Source of the DNA: Rusavskia elegans | Lineage: Eukaryota > Ascomycota > Lecanoromycetes > Teloschistales > Teloschistaceae | Length of the DNA: 64,000 nt | Assembly: GCA_011316305.1 (NCBI GenBank) | Contig: SAUG01000103.1 | Coordinates: 124,001-188,000 of the forward strand | Direction of reading: 5' to 3' | In this document: piece after piece, positions 1-10,730 of the stretch | Layout of the letters: the number at the start of each line of letters is the position of its first letter | Numbering within the stretch: position 1 is the stretch's first letter | Translations under genes and position numbers: made by a program | Notes under the pieces: model-generated | What the model saw: only the letters and a program-made list of their open reading frames with translations | The model's database searches: none | What the model was told of the DNA's origin: nothing

Positions 1-313
1 CTAGGCTGTTGCCTAAGAGTTTGTCCACTAAGGTACTGTCATAGTCGGCCATGCCTCTCCCGGCTTTCGGTACAAATCTTTGGTAGCATTTCATGTCGCA
101 TTACGCTGTTAAGACTGATATCAGATTGACAGGCCCAGAGTCATTAGAGTTTATCGTAGTCATTTAGAAGTTCCCTTGGTGACACTCATCTGTCTAGACA
201 ACCAGTCAGACGCAACCAATCCCCTTGAAGTCTGTCTCGAAACCGTGGACTAGGACATATAGCTGTCCAGCCGCTGAACCCTCTGCATTGGATGCTGTCT
301 ACTCTTATCTGGG
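1..313. other. 3' flank of the TRP channel gene, no gene seen
   Basis: No open frame with coding character is visible. The stretch lies downstream of the stop codon of the minus-strand channel gene and probably holds its 3' UTR or the intergenic spacer to a gene outside the window. Confidence 0.5.
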
Positions 314-2473
314 CTACGGATCATCGTTCCTCATTGTTGGTACTGGGGAAAAATCACCGCAGAGGCTTTGCAACATTTGTTCCATCCTATTATTTGATTC
401 TTCAAGTGCTTGCAGCCGATTCTTCATTGATCCCTCTTTATCGCTGTGGAACAGCTGGGATATATGCTCATGGTATCCGTTGGCGGAGGAGATCGACTCG
501 GTCCTTATTTTTTTTTGGTCTTTGAGACTACCTCTAGACTCGGTGCCGACGCGCTTGGGAGCCGCCTGTAGACTTTCTTCTGCAACTCTGTTGGTTTCAC
601 CCTCGACCATACGATCTATGGCATCTGCTGTGACCTGTGGAGGCTCGACTTCAAAACAAGCTTGTATTCCGCCATGCACCGAGAGTTTAGTGAAGCCCCA
701 CGATGCAAGCTTGCTGCGAGGTTTTGCGATGCTCGCATGACCATAATGCGGAGCGTTCCACAAGTAGTGCCGTTCGTACCACGCAATGATCAGGAGTATC
801 GGTGCGTTGAGTATGCGAATGAAGGTGACATTCAGCTTATGGAACCAACGTGGTGTGACAATAAGCTTCAGTGGCCACAAGAATGACAGCGCTAACAGGT
901 TGAACGGCGGCTGATATGCAAAGATAGCATCACTTTTAACTCCTTCGAAGGTCAAGACCGCTCTTCGAAACTGTACTTCTGCAGTCGAATTGGCAACAAT
1001 GGTGGCGAATGTGTTGCTTAACATCGCTACCACGATAGTGAGGAAAAGAGTGTTCCCTAGTACAGCGAAGGTCACCATGAGGATTGGACCAAGCAGCCAG
1101 TGAAGACCGAGGGACTGTTGGATCCCAGTTCCATCTAGGCCGAACCAGACGTAGACCATCCACTTCGCAATCGTCACTGGGTGATGTTTGCCACCGGAGA
1201 GCCAGACCATGCCGAGGAGAAAGCCTCCAAATGTCCATACAGCGAACAAAGTCAGTAGCGCAAAGTCTGACATCATTGCCCGGAGGGAAACGAAGAGTAT
1301 ATTCTCTGACATGAGATTGAATGCAAGCCGTGGAATCAGTACCGGCGCTCCTGTAGCCAATATGTCGAGTCCCCGGTGCTGCGTGTGGGCTATACCTGTG
1401 GCAAGGTCGTGAACCCGTAGTACCAAGTACAATAGGAAGATCGACGCAAAGGTAAAGTCAAGGAAGGACCACAGGTTCTGTGTGTAGACCTGCCATCCAT
1501 GCTCGACCATCGAAGCGAGCTCATCGAGGACCCAACCACAAGCATACACACAAAAGGCTACTTCGGGCACTGTGATATGGCCATGCTCGTGATGCTTCAT
1601 AACCAGAAGATACAGAGTGAGGAGGACAATGAATTGGCAAAGATCGAGGATATTGCGTGTGCGAGGAACTATCAGCCGATACTGATTGAGCAAAGGAGCC
1701 TTTCTTGGATGATAGAGTGAAATGTGCTTATGCTTGTAGTGGTCGGGTAGAATGTCGATGAAGGATAAGGGTGTATAAACTACCCGGCCAGCATAGACCG
1801 ACTCGACGAGCTTTTGACACGCCGACGAACTCAGAAGGGTTTTGCTCTCGGATATGATGGCGAGTTCCAATGCAGTCGATTTGCGCTCATAACCGCCTCT
1901 CTTCTGCACACCCCAAGTCGGAGTGAGACGTTCTATCTGGGCTATCTCGTCTGGAGCATTCTGAAATGGCTCGAAGCCAGCCACCAAGATGTTGGCCAGA
2001 AGCAAGAGCCCAGGATGGCCCGGGTTGTCCTCGTCGTACTTACGTAGCACCCTATTTGCTAAGATCTCGCAAAGGATCGCACGAGTAACGTTGACCGTCT
2101 GGTGATGGGCGTGGTAGGTTTGTTCGCGTAGGAACTGAACTCTGTTGACGAGCAAACAGTAGACGATGGATATGTCGTTGAGGGCATATAAGCGGTCAAC
2201 CATGGGACGCACCATCAAGATGTTCATCCTTGGTGCCCGGAGCTGCTCTAGACTGTAGGGATCATCGATGTGGTCTATGACCTCTCTGCGAACCATGTGT
2301 ATGTTGGTGTAGACTGGCAAAGCTCCGTGAGGATTCGGTTGGCAGGGTTCGTCACTGGTGATATGGGTGAAGGGATCACTGCCGTCGAGCAACGGATCGT
2401 TTTCATCGTTCTCCTGGTACTCGACGAGGTCATCTTCGCCCCTGCGTCGGTGGATCTCGCTATGCATGGTCAT
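314..2473 (-). CDS. yvc1: Yvc1-like vacuolar TRP cation channel
   Basis: Intronless, 719 aa from the ATG at 2473; the frame extends upstream only to a GTG, so the ATG (A at -3) is preferred, with a second ATG six bases on. The N-terminal third is soluble and helical and starts with an acidic stretch (DENDPLLDGSDPF). Then come several hydrophobic segments (ILDLCQFIVLLTLYLLV, FLDFTFASIFLLYLVL, ALLTLFAVWTFGGFLL). The pore-like segment WFGLDGTGIQQSLGLHWLLG is followed by a last TM segment and the post-TM helix NTFATIVANSTAEVQFRRAV, a layout and motif set typical of fungal TRPY/Yvc1 channels. In yeast this channel releases Ca2+ from the vacuole on osmotic or mechanical stimulation. Length is close to the yeast protein (675 aa). 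The acidic, coiled C-terminus is variable in the family. Vacuolar location is inferred from homology. Confidence 0.9.
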   Translation of the reverse strand: MTMHSEIHRRRGEDDLVEYQENDENDPLLDGSDPFTHITSDEPCQPNPHGALPVYTNIHMVRREVIDHIDDPYSLEQLRAPRMNILMVRPMVDRLYALNDISIVYCLLVNRVQFLREQTYHAHHQTVNVTRAILCEILANRVLRKYDEDNPGHPGLLLLANILVAGFEPFQNAPDEIAQIERLTPTWGVQKRGGYERKSTALELAIISESKTLLSSSACQKLVESVYAGRVVYTPLSFIDILPDHYKHKHISLYHPRKAPLLNQYRLIVPRTRNILDLCQFIVLLTLYLLVMKHHEHGHITVPEVAFCVYACGWVLDELASMVEHGWQVYTQNLWSFLDFTFASIFLLYLVLRVHDLATGIAHTQHRGLDILATGAPVLIPRLAFNLMSENILFVSLRAMMSDFALLTLFAVWTFGGFLLGMVWLSGGKHHPVTIAKWMVYVWFGLDGTGIQQSLGLHWLLGPILMVTFAVLGNTLFLTIVVAMLSNTFATIVANSTAEVQFRRAVLTFEGVKSDAIFAYQPPFNLLALSFLWPLKLIVTPRWFHKLNVTFIRILNAPILLIIAWYERHYLWNAPHYGHASIAKPRSKLASWGFTKLSVHGGIQACFEVEPPQVTADAIDRMVEGETNRVAEESLQAAPKRVGTESRGSLKDQKKIRTESISSANGYHEHISQLFHSDKEGSMKNRLQALEESNNRMEQMLQSLCGDFSPVPTMRNDDP

Positions 2474-3326
2474 GATATGGATACTGTTCCCCCTCGTCAC
2501 ATAAGCAAAGCAAACAAATCGAGGGGCCGACTGGCGCAGAAAACCCCGACCCTAAGTCATTGCATGTGTTGACCCTCTCATAGCCCGCAAGTAAGTCACG
2601 ACAGGAATATCAGCATCATCGCTAGGAACAAAACGGTGGCGACTGAAGATCGAAAGTACTGGTATGAGGTCGTCGAGAGGACAAAAGGTCGATACCATTA
2701 TGATAAAGTGTAGGAAGTTACGTAGGTTTGAAGGACCGATCATGACATCGACCCTATCGGGATGCGGCCCGCGAGGCCCGTTCCATTTGCTCCTATTTGG
2801 CCACCTTTGCAACACACCCACTTTTGCAACACGGACTTAACGGATTTAGGTGAAACCCTCTGTATATTTATATTCATAGAAGAGTCTTCCCCCTAAAATT
2901 GAATATCTCTTTACCTCTGGCTATCTAGCTGGCTCAATTATACGTTTTACTACATTCGAGGCTTCTTCTGCTTGTAATAACAGATCTTTTTGGGGAATGC
3001 CAAGAGTAGCTAGATTAGGGGCCGCTATTAGCGTGTTGCAGAAGTGGGTGTGTTGCCAAATTGGAGTAACTAATTAACTTCCCCTCACGCTCGTCTTCTA
3101 CCTAGGTACATGAAATCACATCTGCTTTCGCCAGGCAGTACCTTAATCCAACAAGCTTTCCATACAGCGTCGTCCGCCTCTTACCACCCCGTTGACTGTC
3201 ACTGCTTATTGAGTGCTGCGACGACCTTCGAACCTGAATTTCAAGGTACGGATGCCGCGTCGATTGTGAAGATTGGAACCGCCAGTAGGTTTGGTTGCCC
3301 AATTCCTCGACAATCACCCTTTTATC
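2474..3326. other. Intergenic region between channel and F-box genes
   Basis: Shared 5' flank of the divergent TRP channel (-) and F-box/TPR gene (+). It contains the MITE-like element annotated separately at 2784-3070, which therefore sits in the shared promoter region. I see no further gene. Confidence 0.6.
2784..3070. mobile_element. MITE-like element with imperfect terminal inverted repeats
   Basis: The left end (2789-2835) reads CTCCTATTTGGCCACC followed by TTTGCAACACACCCACTT. The reverse complement of the right end (about 3031-3069) reads CTCCAATTTGGC followed directly by AACACACCCACTTCTG, so the arms match over about 40 bp except for an 8 bp gap and a few substitutions. The element is about 285 bp, has no coding potential and is locally AT-richer than its flanks. 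A related end recurs at 47553, where the AT-rich block begins. The exact boundary and target-site duplication are not clear to me, so the transposon superfamily is left open. Confidence 0.65.
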
Positions 3327-4571
3327 ATGGCTTTTCGCTTCTTGGATCTGCCACCGGAGATCCGAGACCAGATATATCACGATGTACTCTCTTGTGATCA
3401 GGCCAGACGCTCGCCACCCGACGACGATAACCCAGCATCATACCACTTTGATCTAGCCATCCTTCGCACCAATAGACAAATCCACCATGAGTCCAAGAAA
3501 GCCTTCCAAGACAACGTTTTCATCAAAATCACCACGCCATGGTCAGAATCTATCGAGCATATCAGCTCTGAGGGCCGAGTCCCAATCATCGCGTTGGGCC
3601 CAGCTGCCGACGCCTTCGGATTATTCCACCTCTGGATCTGGATCGATGCTCCCGGTGCTCCTCCGCGTGGCACCGCCTATAGCATGATCATCTGCCTGGA
3701 TGATCTTCTAGCCTTCACACGCATGTGGCGATTCTCTAACTTAAACCATCAAGGCCTGAACCCCCATCTCAGGCTCAAGCTCATCGTCCAGGACCCCCAT
3801 GTTCCGGATCGCAAGATTCCCAAGACTCTTCAATTGCGCCTTCTACAACCTTTTGGCTTGATCAAGAATCTGCACAGTTTTTCAGTGCACGGAGCAAAGG
3901 TACTCCCTTCGGTGGAAGAAGCCCTCAAGAAGGAGCAAGCCACACCCGAGCCATCTCCCGAAGAATGTTTAGAGACCGCTACGGTTCTAAAAGACGCAGG
4001 CAACAAGTCCCTGCAGGCGCAGGATTTTGCTGCAGCAATGCAATACTACACGGAGGCCTTTGCAGCAATCCATGTCACTTTGTCCGGCCGTAAGCGATAC
4101 ATCCACGCCGAGGGCTATTACAATCTTCGCGAATTGACTACTGGTTCCTACAAAGGCCAAAATGGACACCTCGCCCGCATTATCCTGCGTGTCAAGCTTG
4201 TCGCTAATGTTATCCAATTGTACCTGAAGACGGAAGAATGGGAAGAGGCACGATTCTGGGGTAAGAGAAGTATCAATCTGTTCCGTGCAAGCTTTGACCC
4301 TCATCACGCCGATGATCTAGAAGGAGACTTCGATAGGGATTGGGCGTGGGTGCAGTTGTCCGCTGCGATGGGGTTCCCAGCTCAGAATGCAATGGGAAAG
4401 ATTTTCTATAGGACGGCCCTGGCCTCTAGGGCGCTCGGGTACAAGAAGGAAGAGTGGAACTTGGTTCACGCTGCTCAAGTATACTCACCACACGACGAAA
4501 TTATCCGGGCCGACTTGAGGAAATTGATGGAACAAGGCGATCCTGACCACGAAGCTGCAGCTATGAGTTGA
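3327..4571 (+). CDS. F-box-like protein with a TPR-like region
   Basis: 414 aa from the ATG at 3327 (ATCATGG, A at -3 and G at +4). The frame opens 18 codons earlier at an ATG in weaker context. Residues about 3-21 (FRFLDLPPEIRDQIYHDVL) match the short N-terminal F-box-like/2EXR start common in fungal proteins. The middle resembles the usual fungal F-box-associated region (LAILRTNRQIHHESKKAF). At about residues 218-250, GNKSLQAQDFAAAMQYYTEAF looks like one TPR helix pair, followed by more helical sequence to the end. An F-box protein would be expected to present substrates to an SCF ubiquitin ligase, but no substrate can be guessed. Intronless. Domain identity is from pattern recognition only. 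Confidence 0.75.
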   Translation: MAFRFLDLPPEIRDQIYHDVLSCDQARRSPPDDDNPASYHFDLAILRTNRQIHHESKKAFQDNVFIKITTPWSESIEHISSEGRVPIIALGPAADAFGLFHLWIWIDAPGAPPRGTAYSMIICLDDLLAFTRMWRFSNLNHQGLNPHLRLKLIVQDPHVPDRKIPKTLQLRLLQPFGLIKNLHSFSVHGAKVLPSVEEALKKEQATPEPSPEECLETATVLKDAGNKSLQAQDFAAAMQYYTEAFAAIHVTLSGRKRYIHAEGYYNLRELTTGSYKGQNGHLARIILRVKLVANVIQLYLKTEEWEEARFWGKRSINLFRASFDPHHADDLEGDFDRDWAWVQLSAAMGFPAQNAMGKIFYRTALASRALGYKKEEWNLVHAAQVYSPHDEIIRADLRKLMEQGDPDHEAAAMS

Positions 4572-5464
4572 AATTCCGATTTCAGGCGAATGACACTGTC
4601 ATCATACACCTCGCTCGCAAGGTGATCCAACGGTGGTGCGCAGCCAAACCCACCGGCCACGCTCACAGTGTTCGTTGGCACCGCATCATCACCTCGGCCC
4701 CAATGTCACAGATAGAGTTGCACAGGCATTCGGTGGTAGGCAGGCAGGTAACATGAGGCAAACGTCCGGCTTCTGCGTAAGAATCTCCTTTGGACTACCT
4801 TACTTTCCGAACATTTGGCTGACCTTGAAGCTACTGCAAGACCGCCCTGATTTCGGCTCGGATGTTCAGCCACGATTGCACCGCCACGTCACGTGATTTT
4901 GACGCCACAGGAGGTTATGGATGCCCGAGGACGTCTCTAGATGGAAGCCTTACCACTCGGTGCTTTGACTCCTCGTGGGAGATTCGTTTCTGGACACGTT
5001 GCGTCCAATGATCGATCCAATGGCAATCCATGCCGATTCTGAGATGTGGCTGTGGTTTAAGTTCTTCTCCACATCGAGTGATTTATTCACAACAGTTGCA
5101 ACATGTCAGTCCTTCCGAGGTTGTGTCAAAAACCTGGAAGATAGTGCCTGATGCTCGTGGTCCCCCACCGAGAGCCGCCAATCTCGTCGCGAAGCTCTTC
5201 GCTATCACTTGAAAAACCTTTTATCCTTGTATGAGCCTGCCATGGTGGATCTCAGACCGTGCGGGGGCCACGCCCGACGTATGAGGAGAAAGCCGGTTTG
5301 GCACAGAAGCAGTTCGAAGTGGCTGGTATCATAACATCTGCGTTATAAAGCGACGGTTTTCCTGTTCGTCGTTGGGAATGTCTTTACATATTCCCATTGA
5401 CATCTGAGGTTGGAACATAAAAGCATTATTGAAGGACTACTGAGCTGCAGTGGTTCCCGGGAAG
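4572..5464. other. Intergenic, no gene seen
   Basis: Only short open frames without conserved character; those in the 4633-4896 part appear to be chance frames. It includes the 5' flank of the following gene. Confidence 0.5.
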
Positions 5465-6644
5465 ATGACAACCATCGAATTGCATCCTCAAATGGCCTCC
5501 TCTTCCGTCGTGCATCAATCACCGTCACCAGCAGCGTCGAACTGTTCGTCTACATTGACGCAGGCAGCTCAAGCAAACGCCATGCCAAACCTTCAGACCA
5601 CAGATCCAATGCTTTCGACGGAAATCGCCGCACCAACAATAGCGTCCAATCCAACACTGCCGTCGCCCCGAGTCCAGCATGCACGAATCACAACCTCGGA
5701 TTTCTGTATCACTTGTGAACCATCCTTATCGGCTACCTTAGGAAACTGGAGCCCTTCTTCAACAATCTTTTCGTCATCTCAAAATCATTCAGACCCTACT
5801 GAAGGGGAGAATAAGCGCCAATCGATCATACAACACCTCTTTGAAAGATCTTGGATACAGCCTACAATTGGGATCACAACATTGCTCGTCACTTTGATAG
5901 CTCTGTTTGTGTACAATCATCGCAGTTTTGTCATGGCTAAGTGGACCGAAGAGAATGATATGCTGCAGGCCTGCGCACAACTTATAGATGTATATACTTT
6001 AGCGCTATTGCTGATGCAGAGCTCAGAGACTGATTACCATCTAGGTACGCTCGAATGCCACGTACCCGCAGTGTGAGGAGATGCTTATGACTGGACCGAG
6101 ACCTCCTCCATACATCGGCAAGAACATTTACAAGCCTGGCATCGGTGTGCACAGGTTGGCCGTCCGTGCTTTCAGCACAGTAAAAGCCCCAAAAGGCTTG
6201 AACCCATCGCATGGGTACGAAAACGCCACTACCCATCATGGTGAGATTGACTTACTAAGACCTCATGCCAGGCATTCCATCGAACTGCATCCACACGGGA
6301 TCGTTGTCATGGCTCTCTGTGCGATGTGTGCACTGGCAATTCTCCCTGCCATTTTTCTGCTTACGAGGAAGCGGCATGGATGGAAAAATGGCCCACTTAC
6401 TCCGACAACGGCCGACGGACCACCGGCGGCGGCCTTTCGTGCCTTTTTTCCAACTCCAGACAAGGGATGCACTGGCAGACACGCTACCGCTATCACCATC
6501 AATAGAACACATCAGCCCGGGCGAGAACGCGTGTTGAAGGAAACCCGACTTAGGCTCCGACGCCACCGTAAAAACATATCCCAATACGCTTCGGGATCTG
6601 TAGCTCATCGTGGTCACTATCCAAAGCATCAAACAGCACATTAG
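5465..6644 (+). CDS. Hypothetical protein with two transmembrane segments
   Basis: Two exons, 5465-5989 and 6072-6644, give 365 aa. The 82 nt intron has donor GTATAT and acceptor CCGCAG in phase 0 and joins two frames that otherwise end or start abruptly. The start is the ATG at 5465; the frame reaches back only to a GTG. The first about 130 residues are Ser/Thr/Pro-rich and low complexity. A TM helix follows at about 131-150 (IQPTIGITTLLVTLIALFVY). Then come a central region with the block TGPRPPPYIGKNIYKPGIG and a second TM helix at about 249-273 (GIVVMALCAMCALAILPAIF), followed by a basic tail rich in Arg and Lys. I do not recognise a family. The layout suggests a membrane protein with a central loop on one side. 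Confidence 0.6.
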
Positions 6645-7554
6645 CAGTTCCTAAGGACTTTGCCTGTCAACGACCTCAGCAACACATCTGCACGTATTGG
6701 AGAGCTTGAGGGAAGGCATAGAGCTGTTATGTTTCACATCTTTGAGTGTCAAATTCTATGTTGCTTCATTATTGCATTCTACGTCATGCCCTCTGCTTTA
6801 ACTTCCCCTGTAACTACTGTGGTACAAGATGTCTGAGTGCGGTTTTCAATTGTTGCCATTGGATCATAACACTGTCGTTTCTAATTATTCTGATCGTCGC
6901 TTTGCATGTGTGTTATCGTACCATCGGGCTCTTTTTCATCAAGATACATCATCAGTAGGTCCGGCCCAGTCTTCTCTAGATACACCGCGCTCCCTGGTGC
7001 AGTCCGACCTTCCGTCTTTCATTCCTCTGTCCGAGCATGTTCATCCGAGGGTCAAATCTGACTGTCCGTCTTCAGCCTTCCGGGACGCCATTAACCAATG
7101 GGCTTCGGGTCTACCGAATCTTGCGTCTTCGGCATCGCGAGCAGATGCATCTCGGCTTTGAAACCAAAGCCGACACCATCATTTGTGTTTTCGCATCACA
7201 AGTCTGCAGCATCGGGCCGGACCGAGATCAGCACTAATGCATGTCTTTTTCGCAAACGGCCTTGCGTGCATCTTTATGACGGAGGCGGTGACAGGGAGAA
7301 CGACCTGTCAATTCTGTGGAGAACCCTGGCTTAGCGACAAAGTATCTTGGTAATGGTGGCAAAATAGTCGGTGTTCGGAGACTGGCGGACTTCACACCCC
7401 CCTTACGTATTCGTGTGCAATCCTGGTGCTACATCAGAACCCTCAGCTCCTTCTCGACTGCCCGGTGTCTTAAAGCTTCCCACAGATTCAGTTTCCACCA
7501 ACGCGCCAACTATACTTGAAGGCTTGCTACACCATCCTCGATTCGACTGAGGCC
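6645..7554. other. Intergenic, possibly 5' exon or UTR of the next gene
   Basis: Short frames (for example 6829-7161, starting at an ATG) have no recognisable features. The downstream gene may have an upstream exon here, because its frame is open for 13 codons before its first ATG, but I could not assign one. Confidence 0.4.
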
Positions 7555-8852
7555 ATGGAAGACATTGCTTATCCAACAATTGCTTATGGCTCGCTGTTAT
7601 CTTTGTATCATGAGCTTGACCTATCGACCATTTTGCTCCTTGAGAAGGCAATCGTCCACCGTAGCCTTCGCAACTATTCCGAATCCCTGGCAATCTTCGA
7701 CGCACTCCCCACTTCCATCGCGGTCAAAACAGCCGTTGTTTTGGAGCATACCTGGACCCTGGTCGCACAGTATCGCTTCAGAGAGGCCAGTTGTATAGCT
7801 GAACGCGGACTTTCAGCGTTCCGCAGTAAATCTGTTGGCAACAAAGATCACGGCCCAACCATTCTTCTGCGGGCGCTATTGGCTGGTCTGGATACGCTTA
7901 TCGACGGGTCAACTCAGAGATGCTTCGAAAGCATGCAGGAGATATACTGTTGGCTGAGTGGTGTACCAACAGTCGATTTCACCGACGTGCAGGTAAGAAT
8001 CACTGTAACGGGGCGTACTCAGTGGTGACCACAAAATGTTGACGTGGGCTTACCTAGGTATGGACCGTCAATCTCTACTACTATCTGCCAACTCTGCTCT
8101 CGACGGCTGCTGGCTCACCTCCTTTCCGTGACATACCCTCAGTACCGGCAAATTCGCCTTCATCAGGCATATCTTTGCTACGAAAGCATCTGCAGCGCGC
8201 CGGTCGACTTAACGAAGCGCTCTTCCTACTCGACACGGAAATGGCCCTCTTACCGAACAAGGACGCCGAGATCGAGGCCATGGAATCAGTTCGCTCTGCT
8301 TGCATCGAACCTTCGACGCAGCCATTGACGTACATCGAAGGAAGCATAGCCCTGAAATTAGCGCTCATGTATGCCGAACTCGGGGATGATGAAGGCTATC
8401 GGGAAGAAATGTTCAACGCGGCTGCCGCTCTTTCTGTCCCAAAAGCCAGCGAATTCAGCTCGAATCTGTTACGTACTGACACCTGGTTGGCACGGCTTGA
8501 GCTCGCCCGCGCGGGAGGGGCAGGACCAGGAGCGGAAGCATGGGAAGGGTTTGCGGATTACGCCGCCAAGGTTGGCGACTATCGTATCGAAGCCAAGGCT
8601 CTGACGGAAGCTTTGGAGAGTATGATAAGTCCTGACTCGGAGGAAGCGGAGGATGTCTCGCCAGAGAATCGGGAAAGGTTAAGGGAGCGGTTGGATGAGT
8701 TGTACTCGAGGTTGGGGAGCTCGTTCCACCGGTCGGTGACAAGGCGACGGGTCAGTGGTGAGCGAAATGAGCGGCAGCCGCAAGTACACGGCGTGAGTAG
8801 AGGTGTGGTCATGTATGGACAGCAGAGTGCATTGAGGTCGCTGCAGGCTTGA
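7555..8852 (+). CDS. Helical-repeat (TPR-like) hypothetical protein
   Basis: Exons 7555-7992 and 8058-8852 give 410 aa. The 65 nt intron uses GTAAGA and CCTAG, phase 0, and reads through as FTDVQ-VWTVNLYYYLP. The protein is almost entirely amphipathic helices with TPR-like pairs (EKAIVHRSLRNYSESLAIFDALP; LQRAGRLNEALFLLDTEMALLP; LKLALMYAELGDDEGYREEMF). The tail has a conspicuous acidic/basic helix (SPENRERLRERLDELYSRLG). No catalytic motif is visible. The first in-frame ATG (7555) is used, but the frame is open further upstream without an ATG, so the N-terminus may be incomplete. A scaffold or adaptor role is only a guess from the fold. Confidence 0.6.
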
Positions 8853-10730
8853 GGCACACTGCCACGAGTATGATTGGATGAATTCTATCAGAAAGTTCGA
8901 ATTTTGAACTCGCAATGTTTTCATGTTGCCGATGCTTCTGTACAGCTGCAGGAGAATATGATGTCCATCGAATGGTTGCTTTCGCCTCGGAACATTGCCA
9001 ATCATTTTCAAGTCCGAGAGGCCGTCGGAGAGCTTTGTCGTCCAGACTTTATTAATAGGCGCGCTACAGAGGATGACACCGAAAGTCCTCACCATGCAAT
9101 CTAGGCGGGGGCTCCAGGTTAGGTAGTCCGGGCGACCGTAGGCTGCGGGCGGCTTTTAGCGCGTGGCGAGGACTATCGGTGTCATCCTCCGTACTCTACT
9201 GATCTGCATTCGACTAGAATTCTTCCTTTAACAGACGACGCGAATTGATCAACAGGCTGCTGATGCAAACCCGAAACCGGATTGTTCTCCAAGCCCGTAA
9301 ATGACTCGCAGACCGGAACAGCTCCCCATTCAATCACAACGAGCTCCTCTGGCCAAGGACATCGTGTGATCCCAAATCGGTATCATAAAAACAAGATGCT
9401 CTTTGTGCGGAAGTCAGCGGACAGCCGGCGAGCTGACCCGGCGACTAGGCGGACCGGACTGTGGTTGGATATCGAGCGATACAGGTGGCGAATGTATTGG
9501 ATTCTGGCGGAGCCTGGCGCAGTGATGCATTCGTTGATCAGTGATGCTTCACCATCGAGAGATCTGCGACAAGGTATATGGGAGTACGCAAAGTGGTTTT
9601 AGGGGAAAGGAAGAAAGAAAGCACCGCTGTTGAGAGGGGAAGAAGGGGAATGGAATATAGAGAAAGGCATTGGGGGATAGGAAATTTACATGTGTGTGGT
9701 GAGGTAGGTGCAATCTCATTTGCAAGGTACAAAGTACCGCTATTATGAAGCCTGGCCCTACCATCTGGTGCTTTACCTTTGGCAGGGACAACAGATGAGA
9801 ACATGTTCGGAAATGTTCAGCATGGTCCTCCCAGTTCTACCCGTGGCCTCCACATGAGTGATCCCTCGTCTAAGGGTGGTGTGCTTTCGATATCCGGTTA
9901 AAGGTGAACATCCAGCATGGCTCGATCGCAGATTCTACCCTCATTGGGAGTGCACGCAGCGAATCTGGCGTGAAGAAAATTGGCTACTGGAACCTTTTAC
10001 TCATTCCCAGAATTGCCAGAGTGGTAAAGGCCGCTGATGGATCTCGAGAGGGCTATCCACACTACCGACGCTTATAGGTAGGCGCGTGCGAACGTTTTCT
10101 ACTTTTAATGGTTGTATGAATGGAAGAGGATTTGAGGCTCGTGTCCAATGCTCTGGCAGGGCATCCGTTCTGGGTGGATAGTCGAGGTATCAGATGCCCA
10201 TCTTGCTCTTGCATGGGATAGACTGGGGGATCTCGAAGTACTCCAGCAGTGGACTTTCACCACCTATAAGAATCATGATGGCGAGGCGACGAGGTCCGGA
10301 GGACTGATCGAAGGGTCTAGTGAGTCTCGAGCACCGGCGCTCTTTGAGATTATGTGGGAAACTTCTTAGATGTCAACCAGTATGATACAGGAAGCTATCT
10401 CAGAATTTAGCAAACACGTTCGGCAGAGGGATATCGAGTACCCAAACATATGGCCATCGTGTGGTTGCTACGTGGCCATGTTCACATCAAAGACACATAA
10501 CAAGGTGCAAGAGTAATCCTGTTCAACGTTTGTCTGAAAGGATGTTACCGCAAATCTCCAGTGCAAAGGGAAAATGTATCGATTGACCTCAATCCAATCC
10601 TCAAAGAAAAAACCCTTACATGCCAAACCAGGTAACACCAGCGAAAACCCTTCAAAGTTTTATACCCCACACTCCAAAACTCCATGTCTTATGACTCATA
10701 CCTCCGCCATCCAAAACCCCGATGACCGGA
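8853..10730. other. 1.9 kb gap with no convincing gene
   Basis: Several short frames occur on both strands (for example 73 aa from an ATG at 10148 on +), but none has family character, a clean splice partner or conserved composition. It holds the 3' flanks of the two genes that converge here. Confidence 0.5.

Noticed and set aside
2552..2821. 89 aa minus-strand frame upstream of the TRP channel
   Set aside because: Runs into the MITE-like element and has no conserved features or join to the channel gene.
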